Assembly: GCA_947685225.1 (NCBI GenBank)
Contig: CANTUV010000015.1
Span: 9,920,001 to 9,984,000 of the forward strand
Direction of reading: 5' to 3'
DNA from: Garcia nutans
Taxonomy: Eukaryota > Streptophyta > Magnoliopsida > Malpighiales > Euphorbiaceae
DNA length: 64,000 bases
Part shown: positions 22,428-32,683 of the stretch, in pieces
How the letters are laid out: every line of letters starts with the position of its first letter
Position numbering within the stretch: position 1 is the first letter of the stretch
The notes under the pieces: generated by a model
The model's database searches: none
What the model was told of the DNA's origin: nothing
The model's input: only the letters and a program-made list of their open reading frames with translations
Program-made: the position numbers and the translations under genes

Positions 22428-25400
22428 TTAACTCTGAAACAACTGAGGATATTGCTCTCGCATCGTTTGCTCATTTTCCCAAGTTGCTTCTTCTTTCCCA
22501 TGGTTCTTCCAAAGAATCTTCACCAATGGCACTCTCTTGTTTCTCAAATCTTTCACATCACGTGCCAAGATAGCAACTGGTTCCTCTTCAAAAGTCAAGT
22601 CTGAGTTCACTTCAATTGATTCAAATGGCAACACATGAGATGGATCCGACCTGTACCTCCTCAACATGGAAACATGGAATACATTATGAATACGATCCAA
22701 CTCAGGTGGCAAAGCAAGTCGATAAGCAACTGGCCCAACTCTTTCCAACACTTCATATGGCCCAATGAAATGAGGACTCAATTTTCCTTTCCGACCGAAC
22801 CTCAAAATCTTTTTCCAAGGAGACACTTTCAAAAATACCTTATCTCCAACATCAAACTGAATGTCTCTCCTCTTCAGATCTGCATAAGACTTCTGTCGGT
22901 CAGAAGCTGCTTTTAACCTGCTTCGAATCAATTTTACTTTCTCTTCAGTTTCTTGAATCAAATCAGGACCAACCAACTTATTATCTCCAAGCTCATTCCA
23001 ACAAAGAGGTGTCCTACACCGTCTGCCATACAATGCTTCGAATGGTGCCATACCAATGCTGGATTGGTGACTGTTGTTGTAAGCAAATTCCACAAGAGGT
23101 AAAAATCTATCCCAACTTCCAGAGAAATCGATGACACAGCTCCTTAACATGTCTTCAAGAATCTGTATCACCCTCTCTGACTGTCCATCCGTCTGTGGAT
23201 GAAAAGCAGTACTGAAGTGCAGTCGAGAACCCATAGCATAATGCAAACTCTTCCAAAATCTTGAAGTAAACCTGGGATCTCGATCAGACACTAAAGAAGT
23301 TGGAACACCATGCAGTTTCACAATCTCCTGGATATACAGCTCAGCCAATCTCTCCAAAGAGTAATCCATCCGCACCGGAAGGAAATGAGCTGTCTTAGTC
23401 AATCTATCCACAATCACCCAAATGGCATCATGTCTTCTTTGTGTCAATGGCAAACCAGACACAAAGTCCATTGTCACTCTATCCCACTTCCATTCAGGCA
23501 CTGCCAATGGTTGAAGCAACCCGGTTGGAACTTGATGCTCTGCTTTAACTTTCTGACAAGTGAGACATTTCGATACAAACTCAGCAATGTCTCTCTTCAA
23601 ACCAATCCACCAATAATGTTGTCTCAAATCATTATACATCTTCGTATTACCCGGATGCATAGCAAACATCGACTGATGAGCTTCTTCTAAAATGATTCTT
23701 TTCAAATTAGCATCCTCGGGCACACACAATCGGTTCTTAAACCAGAGACTCCCATCATCTCTCACAACAAAATCTCTAGTCTTCCCAATCTTGCAATCTG
23801 AAATAATCTTCTGAATCTTCATATCAACCAACTGAGCCTCTTTGATCTGATCTAACAAAACTGGCTTCAATTGCAACCGTGCCAACAATGCACCATCATC
23901 ACAAGGTACAAAACTGGCATGCAATGCTCTCAACTCAACAAGCAACGAGAGCGAGTAAACTGTTAAACCAGCTAAAGACTTCCGACTCAGAGCATCAGCA
24001 ACAACATTTGCTTTACCTGGATGATAGTCAATTAAGCAATCGTAGTCTTTAATCAATTCTAACCATCTCCTCTGACGAAGATTGAGTTCTTTCTGGACAC
24101 CCAAATACTTCAAACTCTTGTGATCAGTGTAGATGAAACATTTTTCCCCAAATAAATAATGGCGCCAAATCTTTAATGCAAACACAATGGCAGCTAATTC
24201 CAAATCATGGGTCGGATAGTTAAGCTCATGCGGTTTCAACTGTCGAGATGCATAAGCTATAACTTTCCCTTCCTGCATCAATACACATCCCAAACCTCTA
24301 TGTGAAGCATCACTGTAGATCACATATGGTTTGCCTTCAACAGGTAAAGTTAAAACAGGCGCTTGAGTTAACATATCTCTCAACTGCTCAAAGCTAGCCT
24401 GACACTGATCCGTCCACACAAATCTCACTCCCTTACGAAGCATTCTGGTGAGTGGAGTAGCTATCAAAGAAAACCCTTTTACAAACCGCCGGTAATAGCC
24501 TGCCAAACCCAGAAAACTTCTAATCTCTGTCGCAAACTTGGGTGGACTCCAATTCAGAATAGCTTCAACTTTACTTGGATCAACTCTAATGCCTTCTGCT
24601 GAAACAATATGTCCGAGAAAAGCTACTTGATCCAACCAGAACTCACATTTCGACAATTTGGCAAACAACTGCTTCTCTCTCAAAATATGCAACACAATCC
24701 GCAGATGCATATCATGTTCCTCTTCATTCCGCGAATACACTAGAATGTCATCGATGAAGACCACAACAAACTGATCCAGATAGGGCCTGAACACCCTATT
24801 CATCAAATCCATGAAAGCTGCAGGTGCATTCGTCAGACCAAAAGGCATAACTAAAAATTCATAGTGCCCATACCTGGTCCTGAAAGCTGTCTTCGGAACA
24901 TCTTCAGCTCTGACTCTCAGCTGATGGTACCCAGATCTCAGATCAATTTTAGAAAATACAGCTGCACCTTTTAATTGATCAAAGAGATCATCGATTCTAG
25001 GCAAAGGATATTTATTCTTAATGGTCACTTTGTTCAATTGCCTATAATCGATACATAACCTCATAGTACCATCTTTCTTCTTCACAAATAGCACAGGAGC
25101 TCCCCAAGGAGAAACACTGGGGCGAATAAATCCTTTGTCCAACAACTCCTGTAACTGCACTTTTAACTCCCTCAATTCTACTGGTGCCATTCTATAAGGA
25201 GTAATAGAGATAGGAGTGGTACCAGGTAACAATTCAATACCAAACTCCACCTCTCTCTCTGGAGGCAATCCAGGCAACTCCTCTGGAAACACATCAGGGA
25301 ACTCAGCAACTGTGGCAATGCTATCAATGGGAAAACCCTTCATTCTAGTATCTATCACATGAGCGAGATAGGCTTCACACCCCTTTCTAATCAACCTCCT

Positions 25401-27080
25401 GGCTGCAACAGCTGAAACAAATAAGGAGGCTAGCTGTTCCTGCTCATTAGATACTATCACTTCTCTACCATCAACGGTTCTCAAAGAAACAATTTTCTTT
25501 TTACAATCCACCACAGCTCCATGTCGAGATAGCCAATCCATACCTAAGATCACATCATATTCCTTAAATGGCATCTCAATCAAATCTCCAAAGAACTCCT
25601 CACCCTGCACCCTCACTACACTATCCCGGTGCACCTTACTCACAACCACACTATGCCCTAACGGATTTGTCACCAACACATCAAATCCTAGGGACTCAGC
25701 ATGCACATCAGATACAGGCAAGACAGATACACTAACATAAGAATGCGTGGAACCCGGATCAATCAAAGTAAGTACTGGAGTATTAAATAAAGAAAAAGTA
25801 CCAGCTATGACTGCCGATGCATCTGGCTGCCTCTGCATAACATACATCCTCTGGGAAGAACCAACCTCCTCTGGTCTACCCTCTCTGGATGCAGCACCTC
25901 CTCTAGAACTGAACCCTGGCCTACCTCTTCGGCTGACACCTCTGCCTCCTCTACCTCCTCTCACACTAGCTCGAGAAGCAGCAGAATCAACTGGCATCTG
26001 CTCCTGCCTCTCAGGGCAATCTCTCACAAAATGGTCTGGTAATCCACACCTGAAGCATACCCCTGCAACACCAGCCTTCCAACAAGGACCACCATGTGGC
26101 CTCCCACAATGGATGCAGATGAGAAGAGTGGATCTCCGAATCATCGGGGTCGGAGCACTTGCCACTGAAGCTGCAGGTCTAAATCTCTGCCTCTGGAACT
26201 GCACTGGCCTACCAGCTGATCTATGACTTCTACTACTCCGAGGAACAAAACTTCCTCTACCCCTCTTAGCAGAAGAAGACCCTGCCTCGAACTGGGGCCT
26301 TCTAACTCTAACCTCCTCTTCAGAAGCAACTGCAACTATGGCCTGGGCTCTCTCTACACTCCTAGCTGCTGCAACTAACTGGGAGAAATCCTGATACCTG
26401 GAGCCTGCCACATGACATATAATTGAGGGCCTCAATCCCTCCTCAAATCGCCGACATCGATCAATCTCATCAGCAATGATACCCCCAGCATACTGACTCA
26501 GTCGAATAAACTCAACTTCATACTCAGTAACAGTCTTGCTGTCTTGTTTCAAGCTTAAGAACTCCATCTTCTTCATATCCTTATACTCCCTAGGAGTATA
26601 CTTCAACTCAAATTCCCTCAGAAAATCAGTGTAAGACAGTGTTGGAGGATCATCCATAGAGTGTGGCACTGTCTTCCACCAGTCATATGCGTCCTTCTGC
26701 AGTAATGACCTGGCATAATCAAACTTTTCCTCAGGGGTGGCTTGTAACTGAATAAAGATTCTCTGCACTTTGCCTAACCATTGCTCAGCCACTGCTGGAT
26801 CAGTGGTTCCCATAAAATCTTCCGCCCCAAACTTCCTCAATTTATCATACTGTCTCATCTGAACCTGAGGCTGGGGTGGTGGTGGAGGTGGCTGTACTGG
26901 TGCTTGCCTCATTACTTCCATCATATGTCTAAACCAGGCTGGCGGAACCTCCTCTCCAGCTGGTCTACCCGACACCGAAGCAGGTGCCTCCTCAACACTA
27001 TCAACCCTAGCTCCCTCGGCAGGAGCAATGCTCTCGGCACTACCCTCAACTGACTGTCTTGAGTGAGGATCCATCAACAC
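22428..27080 (-). CDS. gag-pol polyprotein of element B, uninterrupted
   Basis: 1550 codons in one frame, the only full-length retroelement protein in the window. Rough order by residue: gag domain 75-260 with the block YDKLRKFGAEDF; zinc knuckle about 340-356 (CFRCGLPDHFVRDC, CX2CX4HX4C); aspartic protease near 438, reading LIDPGSTHSY; reverse transcriptase about 620-830 with FIDD near 774; RNase H about 910-1030 starting at YSDAS; integrase with HHCC finger about 1125-1170 and D,D35E near 1201, 1266 and 1302; C-terminal chromodomain about 1492-1545, ending in a conserved YPQLF. The chromodomain and domain order RT-RH-IN place it in Ty3/gypsy chromoviruses; overall wording fits Tekay/Del. 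Products would form virus-like particles and make and integrate cDNA. Start: a second ATG two codons in (MDPHS) is the one shared with relatives, so true initiation may be at 27074. Probably still functional, and able to serve LARD and other defective copies. Confidence 0.93.
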   Translation of the reverse strand: MLMDPHSRQSVEGSAESIAPAEGARVDSVEEAPASVSGRPAGEEVPPAWFRHMMEVMRQAPVQPPPPPPQPQVQMRQYDKLRKFGAEDFMGTTDPAVAEQWLGKVQRIFIQLQATPEEKFDYARSLLQKDAYDWWKTVPHSMDDPPTLSYTDFLREFELKYTPREYKDMKKMEFLSLKQDSKTVTEYEVEFIRLSQYAGGIIADEIDRCRRFEEGLRPSIICHVAGSRYQDFSQLVAAARSVERAQAIVAVASEEEVRVRRPQFEAGSSSAKRGRGSFVPRSSRSHRSAGRPVQFQRQRFRPAASVASAPTPMIRRSTLLICIHCGRPHGGPCWKAGVAGVCFRCGLPDHFVRDCPERQEQMPVDSAASRASVRGGRGGRGVSRRGRPGFSSRGGAASREGRPEEVGSSQRMYVMQRQPDASAVIAGTFSLFNTPVLTLIDPGSTHSYVSVSVLPVSDVHAESLGFDVLVTNPLGHSVVVSKVHRDSVVRVQGEEFFGDLIEMPFKEYDVILGMDWLSRHGAVVDCKKKIVSLRTVDGREVIVSNEQEQLASLFVSAVAARRLIRKGCEAYLAHVIDTRMKGFPIDSIATVAEFPDVFPEELPGLPPEREVEFGIELLPGTTPISITPYRMAPVELRELKVQLQELLDKGFIRPSVSPWGAPVLFVKKKDGTMRLCIDYRQLNKVTIKNKYPLPRIDDLFDQLKGAAVFSKIDLRSGYHQLRVRAEDVPKTAFRTRYGHYEFLVMPFGLTNAPAAFMDLMNRVFRPYLDQFVVVFIDDILVYSRNEEEHDMHLRIVLHILREKQLFAKLSKCEFWLDQVAFLGHIVSAEGIRVDPSKVEAILNWSPPKFATEIRSFLGLAGYYRRFVKGFSLIATPLTRMLRKGVRFVWTDQCQASFEQLRDMLTQAPVLTLPVEGKPYVIYSDASHRGLGCVLMQEGKVIAYASRQLKPHELNYPTHDLELAAIVFALKIWRHYLFGEKCFIYTDHKSLKYLGVQKELNLRQRRWLELIKDYDCLIDYHPGKANVVADALSRKSLAGLTVYSLSLLVELRALHASFVPCDDGALLARLQLKPVLLDQIKEAQLVDMKIQKIISDCKIGKTRDFVVRDDGSLWFKNRLCVPEDANLKRIILEEAHQSMFAMHPGNTKMYNDLRQHYWWIGLKRDIAEFVSKCLTCQKVKAEHQVPTGLLQPLAVPEWKWDRVTMDFVSGLPLTQRRHDAIWVIVDRLTKTAHFLPVRMDYSLERLAELYIQEIVKLHGVPTSLVSDRDPRFTSRFWKSLHYAMGSRLHFSTAFHPQTDGQSERVIQILEDMLRSCVIDFSGSWDRFLPLVEFAYNNSHQSSIGMAPFEALYGRRCRTPLCWNELGDNKLVGPDLIQETEEKVKLIRSRLKAASDRQKSYADLKRRDIQFDVGDKVFLKVSPWKKILRFGRKGKLSPHFIGPYEVLERVGPVAYRLALPPELDRIHNVFHVSMLRRYRSDPSHVLPFESIEVNSDLTFEEEPVAILARDVKDLRNKRVPLVKILWKNHGKEEATWENEQTMREQYPQLFQS

Positions 27081-27112
27081 CTAATACTGCAAACACAGCA
27101 GATTACATCTTA

Positions 27113-27135
27113 TTAAAGATCAGAGACTGCCAATC
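27113..27135 (-). promoter_or_regulatory. leader arm of U5-leader pairing, element B
   Basis: Plus-strand TTAAAGATCAGAG-ac-TGCCAATC, about 35 nt upstream of the gag start. Its reverse complement lies in the 5' LTR (27571-27597), so the RNA can form a 21-bp interrupted helix that encloses the PBS. Confidence 0.6.
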
Positions 27136-27197
27136 TCAAATGTATTTGTTATTCAAAACCACTTTTTAAATAAAAATATTCTTTTTATTACATTTTT

Positions 27198-27234
27198 CCT
27201 AGGTTGAGAATCTCAAACCTAGGCTCTGATACCA
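27198..27234 (-). other. PBS and adjacent hairpin of element B
   Basis: TGGTATCAGAGC on the minus strand at 27234-27223, followed by a CCTAGGTT...AACCTAGG hairpin (27223-27198) with a 3-nt loop. Primer is initiator tRNA-Met by family rule. Confidence 0.85.
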
Positions 27235-27241
27235 AAACAAT

Positions 27242-29731
27242 TGTAACACCCCCATATTCAATGCACACACACTACAACCACAACAATGTAGCATAAGTGC
27301 ACCAAACATAGGGATGCTACGGTTTCCTTAACATTCAAAACATTTTAAAACTTGATACCATATCCATATCATTATATCTTATTAACAAAATAGATCATTT
27401 ACTTATAAAACAAAACATATTAGTTATCTATATATATATATACATTTATATATTACACAGCGGAAGTTATAAAATATGTATATATATGAAAACATTTGAA
27501 TACATATTTACTATTATACATATATTTACATTATCAACAAAACTTTACACAATATAAAAGATTTATACATGATTGGCAAGTCAGCTCTGATCTTTAAGCT
27601 CCCAAAATCAACTCTTCAATGTCTACTCTCACTCGGTCTCGAAGAGCTCTCAGGTTCGATTCTATCAGTTCTATCACCTGCGCGATTAAACACTATCGCG
27701 CTAAGCCAAGGGCTTAGTAAGATAAAACATGCAATAAACATGCTTAAATGTTATACATTGCCAATTCTAATTTATCATACATGTAACAACATAAATGCAA
27801 AGCTAACAACATACTTTTACATTTCATAACCTAACATACATATATGTATATCAGAATTCAACATCTTTGCATATATTTTATTAGTTAATCATTTAATCAT
27901 TTATGAACAACACTAAGCAAAGACAAGCATGGGCCCAAGACACACTAATATGCCATTCAATTTTCAGAGTTAATGCTTTGGTTTTGTTATCACATTTATC
28001 AATATAAATATCATATACCCAACTAGGCTTCAAGGATTAAGTTCAACCAAGCTTCAAGGGGAGCAAAGCATGCTAAGCATCAACCCAACTTGGCTTCAAG
28101 AACTAACCCAACCTAGCTTCAAGGGTTGTAACATCTCAATTAGGCTTCAAGGATTCAATCCAACCTAACTTCAAGAGATTGTTACACTCATTAGGCATGC
28201 CACCAACAACAAACTCTGAAAATGGAATAACACATTAGCCACACAATTCATTTAGATTTCATTCTCAATTCTCATTATCATTTAGGCAAACATGCCTCAT
28301 TTATCTCTATTAAATCACCTTAGCCAATAACAATGGCTCCACATTTCATTTCACAATATAACACTTCATTATTCAAGTGTATTTTTATCTCACATAGCAT
28401 CATTCATAAATATTAACATTTCATTCCACATTTCTCATAAAACACATTACCTTTCAAAGTGCATAACATAATATTGTTAATTCTCAACAATGCAACTAGG
28501 GCAAAGCACAATTGACATGATTCATAGCTTTAGGACCATCCACATTCATTTGATTAGATCATTCTTGTGTTTGAAACATGTTTATAATGTTCATGTTTAA
28601 GTTTAGGAACAATGGAACTTTTGAAGAATTTAAACCATGCAAAGAGAACCAAGAAATCAAACAATGTTCAAATCATTTGAAGGGCACGCCCAACTCACTT
28701 GATTGACACGCCCAACCATCTTGAGTGACACGCCCGTGTCCTTAAAAAGAAAAGAGGCAGTAGCTAATTCAAACAATTGACACGCCCACTCCCCTAAGGG
28801 ACACGCCCACTCCCCTAAATTGATTTTGGCCGTGTCACCAAATCACAAAACCTTAACTAAAACCAACCCTTTCTCAATTGCACTCAAACACAATATTCAT
28901 TATATAACATATTTCACATGAACATAATCAATGTTCTAAACACATATTCATCATAATAACTACTTCACCACACATTAATATCACAATTAAACACATATTC
29001 ACCACAAAACCCTAAAATCCAACATCCTTCTCCCTCCATCCAAATCAACAACCATCATTTCCAACAACAACCTTCAATTAAACTCATAACTTAAAATCAA
29101 TTTAACATTTGAAAGCACAACCAAACACATCTCAAATCCACCAAATCACAAAATCATCAAACCCTACTTTACTTCCAACACAACTTCCAAATAAGTAAAG
29201 AAAACAAGAAAATACTTACTTGAAAAGAAGAAATTCCACAAATCCTTTGTCAAAACCTTGGATTGCTTCATCAACTTGCTTCTATCATCAAGAACACTTC
29301 TTTTTCTCTTTTCAATTTGGAGAGCCGGCCACTTCATGAAGAAAGAAGACAATGATCAAGATACAAAGTCAAATTTTGCTTTTAATCTCCACCAAGTGTT
29401 CTTATCCAAGCAATTACTAAAACACCCTCAATCATATAACTAACCTTTGTCTCATATAAGTCCTTATATGTAATTTCATTAACAACCAAAAATATCTTCT
29501 TCCACTTAACCATCACCTTGACTCTTCATTTGACCACTTTATATGTTATATATATCATCATATACACAACATATACATTTGTCTCTAAACCCTAATTCTT
29601 TCTCCAAAACACATATGCACAAGCATTCTCATCCCAATTCTTTCTTACCCCATCATATGCATTCAATTCAATTTAACAATAACAACAACAACAACAACAA
29701 CAATATAATCAAAACTTCTAAGCCACATATG
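27242..29731 (-). repeat. element B 5' LTR, truncated by 11 bp
   Basis: 2490 bp. It matches the left LTR closely but stops at GCCACATATG, without the terminal AGGATATTACA, and continues as gag sequence of another element. Transcription starts inside the LTR, so promoter function may survive. Holds a promoter block at 29379-29393, the double hairpin at 27680-27717 and the array at 28682-28838. Confidence 0.87.
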
Positions 29732-30119
29732 CGTCCTTTTGCAACAATGATCTGGCATAATCAAATCTTTCCTCTGGAGTGGCTTGTAACTGAACAAATA
29801 TTCTCTGTACTTTATCTAGCCACTGTTCAGCTACAGCTGGGTCAATAGTACCCAAGAAATCTTCTGCTCCATACTTCCGTAATTTGTCATAATGCCTTAC
29901 TGATACCAAAGGTTGTGGGGGTGGCGGTGGTGGTTGCACTGGTGCTTGCCTCAAAGCCTCTATCACATGCCTAAGCCAAACTGGTGGAACCTCCTCACCA
30001 GCTGGTCCACCCGACACAGAAGCAGGTGCCTCTCCAGCACTATCCATTCTAGCTCCATCATCAGGGGCAACACTCTCCTCACTACCCTCAGCTGACTGAC
30101 GCAAATGAGGATCCATCAT
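29732..30119 (-). pseudogene. gag N-terminal fragment of a second C-type copy
   Basis: About 129 codons from MMDPHLRQS to LLQKDAY, matching gag residues 1-130 of B, then cut off by the B LTR. A C-like leader, PBS and LTR lie upstream (30120-32637). The rest of this copy is missing from the window. In frame it ends one codon after the junction. Confidence 0.85.
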
Positions 30120-30242
30120 AACCTATATCTGCAAACACAGTAGAATACCTCTCATTAAAGATCAAAGACTGCCAATGCCAAACATGTATGTTATTCAAAA
30201 ATCCACTTTTTAAAATCAAAACACTCTTTTTCTTACACTTGA

Positions 30243-30279
30243 CCTAGGTTGAGAATCTCAAACCTAGGCTCTGATACCA
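30243..30279 (-). other. PBS and adjacent hairpin of truncated C copy
   Basis: PBS complement GCTCTGATACCA at 30268-30279 and CCTAGG...CCTAGG hairpin at 30243-30268, the same as in B. Confidence 0.8.
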
Positions 30280-30286
30280 AAATAAA

Positions 30287-32637
30287 TGTAACACCCCTAT
30301 ATCTTATATACGTACAAAGCATGCTTATACGATCGTATCATACGTATACAGAATATAGAAATGACACACTTTACAATTATCCATATAAAATTTAAAGTAA
30401 AAATAATAATTTAAGAGATACCAAATGTTTAAATTAAAATTATAAGACACTATAGATAAAAACGTTTCTTTAATACGCAACGGAAGTTACATTTAAAATT
30501 TACAAGTACAAATACATTGAACCTCAAAAATTACAAAATATTAAATATATACATGATTGGCAGCTTGACTCTCTGATCTTTAAGCTTTAATCCAATTCTT
30601 CACATTCAAAACAACTTCAACTAGGTCTAGAGGAATCCTCTGCCTCCACTCTATCACCTCTATCACCTGCGCGATGAATCATAATCGCGCTGAGCCAACA
30701 ACTCAGTAGTACAAACCATAATGCTATAATGCTTAGTCAATAGCAAGGATATACAATCAAACAATGAAGATCACACTCAATATACAATATTTCATCACAT
30801 TATAACATCATTCATAACATCAACATGACATAGACACCTATGGGCCCAACAAGTATTTAATACGATATTCAGAATTCAGAGTTACTGCTTTGGTTCATAA
30901 TCACAATAATCAAGCCCGTAGGCAACATATAGATATCTCTATCCATGGATAGTGTAACAAACCCAGTCTCATGGACCATCAACTCATCACACTTGAGGAG
31001 GTCCTCAACCCGGCAAGACTGTTACCAATCATATATCTCATAATCACAATTCTCATAGTGTAACAGACCCAGTCTCTTGGACCTCAATTCAACTCAAATT
31101 GAAGAGATCCTCAACCCGGCAAGACTGTAACCTTTCATTTTATAGGCATGCCTCCAAACCCAAAACTCTGAAACTGAATAACATATTAAACATACAATTA
31201 TTTCATTAATCTCTTTATCATTCTCTTTCTCAATTTGTATTTCATAATCAAATAGGCAATCATGCCTCCACAATTTCATTTGTATAACCATAGCCACTCA
31301 CAATGGCTTCTCATCACATTTGAATCATCATGTCTCAATTCACAATATAATACTTCATCTTTCACATATCCATAATCAATTACATTGAACATAATCATAT
31401 ATGCATACATGCCTCAATTATCTCATTTCACATTATACATATAGTACATTTCACAAGATTCACAATGTGCAAAACATAACATTATTCATATATATTAACA
31501 ATGCCATATTAAATGAATGTATGCAACAATGCAAGGTTTGTACTTACTTCAAAAGCAATCCACACAACTCTAAACACTTTCTCTTTCCAAAAGTCCTTCA
31601 CCAAATGAATTAAGGCAATTCACTTTCTTCACAACCTAAACCAAAACAATGATGAACCACATCAATTCCAATACAATTTATCACTTGTTATCCTCATACA
31701 AGACCCATAGATCACCATTACAAACTAACCACTCAACCTCATAGCCCACGGTCGTGGTCACCCAAGACCCCCACGGGCGTGGGTTAAAAATTGCTTCTGC
31801 CCAAAAATTGTCCAACACCCCACGGCCATGGCATCAAAGGGCCACGGGCGTGGCATCCAAGATGCTACTGCCTCCCACCAAAACATGTATTCCAAGCTTC
31901 TAATTCCATCAAACCCAAAAATCATGAAGGCTAACACAAATAATAAACCAAACTTAACATTGACAACCCTTACCAACTCAAAACCCTAATACAACTTCAA
32001 CACAAACACTTTCAAAACCAATATCAACTTAACTTACTTCCTTCAAACCAAAACCAACACCATAACTAATAAAATCAAACATACTTCAACATACTACAAC
32101 CAACACACCCCTATTTTCAAACATTTACCATCAAACTTTTACACAACTTCAATTAACAAAAGAAATCAAGAAAGAGAACTTACCAAAACAATGAAACTTC
32201 TTGGACTTTCACTTAATCACTTGAAAACCCCTTCAATTTTGAGCTCGAACATCAAAACAAATCTTGCTCTCTCTTGCTTTGGTGTGGCCGGCCATCAATG
32301 AAGAAAAGAAAGAAGAAGAAATAAAGAAAAGTCAACTTCCTCTTCTCTTTAAATCTCCACCAAGCAATTAAAATGACAATTACTAAAATACCCTCTTTTA
32401 TAAATTCTAACTCCTTTATATTCACTTGCCCTTTTTAGTAATTTCACAATTCACAAATTAAAATATCTTCTTCCCTTGACCCACCATTTTGACCAACTTA
32501 TATGTTATATATATAACCATATATACAACATATACATTCCCTCTAAACAATCTTTTCCTTTCCAATAACACATATACATTCAATTCCAATTAAAACAATA
32601 GTATTAAAACTTCTAAGGTATACATTGGGATATTACA
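30287..32637 (-). repeat. element C LTR (C1, shared)
   Basis: 2351 bp, TGTAACACCC to GATATTACA. Two GTAACAG hairpins (30953-31024, 31060-31131); the inner ends have begun to decay (CTGTAAC for CTGTTAC). Double hairpin 30669-30706 with CTGAG/CTCAG stem. CCACGGGCGTGG array at 31745-31872. Promoter block 32347-32361, donor-like site near 32183. Confidence 0.86.
31745..31872 (-). repeat. CCACGGGCGTGG palindrome array in C LTR
   Basis: Four near-palindromes (CCACGGTCGTGG, CCCACGGGCGTGGG, CCACGGCCATGG, CCACGGGCGTGG) spaced about 20-50 bp, closed by GCTACTGCC. Second copy at 39079-39206. Confidence 0.7.
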
Positions 32638-32675
32638 ATTCTCCCCCTCTAAAAAGAAATTTTGTCCTCGAAATG
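32638..32675 (-). other. PPT and upstream stem-loop of element C
   Basis: Minus-strand CTTTTTAGAGGGGGAGAAT next to LTR C1. The upstream stem-loop (32658-32675) has lost one CG pair compared with B. Confidence 0.75.
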
Positions 32676-32683
32676 ACCTGATA

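Larger units (their letters stand above)
19871..29731 (-). mobile_element. element B: chromovirus (Ty3/gypsy, Tekay/Del type) with intact gag-pol
   Basis: Minus-strand order is 5' LTR (29731-27242), PBS, gag-pol (27080-22428), PPT, 3' LTR (22380-19871). The two LTRs differ by only a handful of substitutions by eye plus TA-repeat and CAA-repeat length, so the insertion is recent. The 5' LTR lacks its first 11 bases and is joined to a foreign gag fragment at the shared word CATATG, so no target duplication can be seen on that side. Confidence 0.88.

Noticed and set aside
22178..22573. 131-codon plus-strand frame with poly-Asn
   Set aside because: Product of the AAC microsatellite and LTR sequence running antisense into the B gag-pol end.
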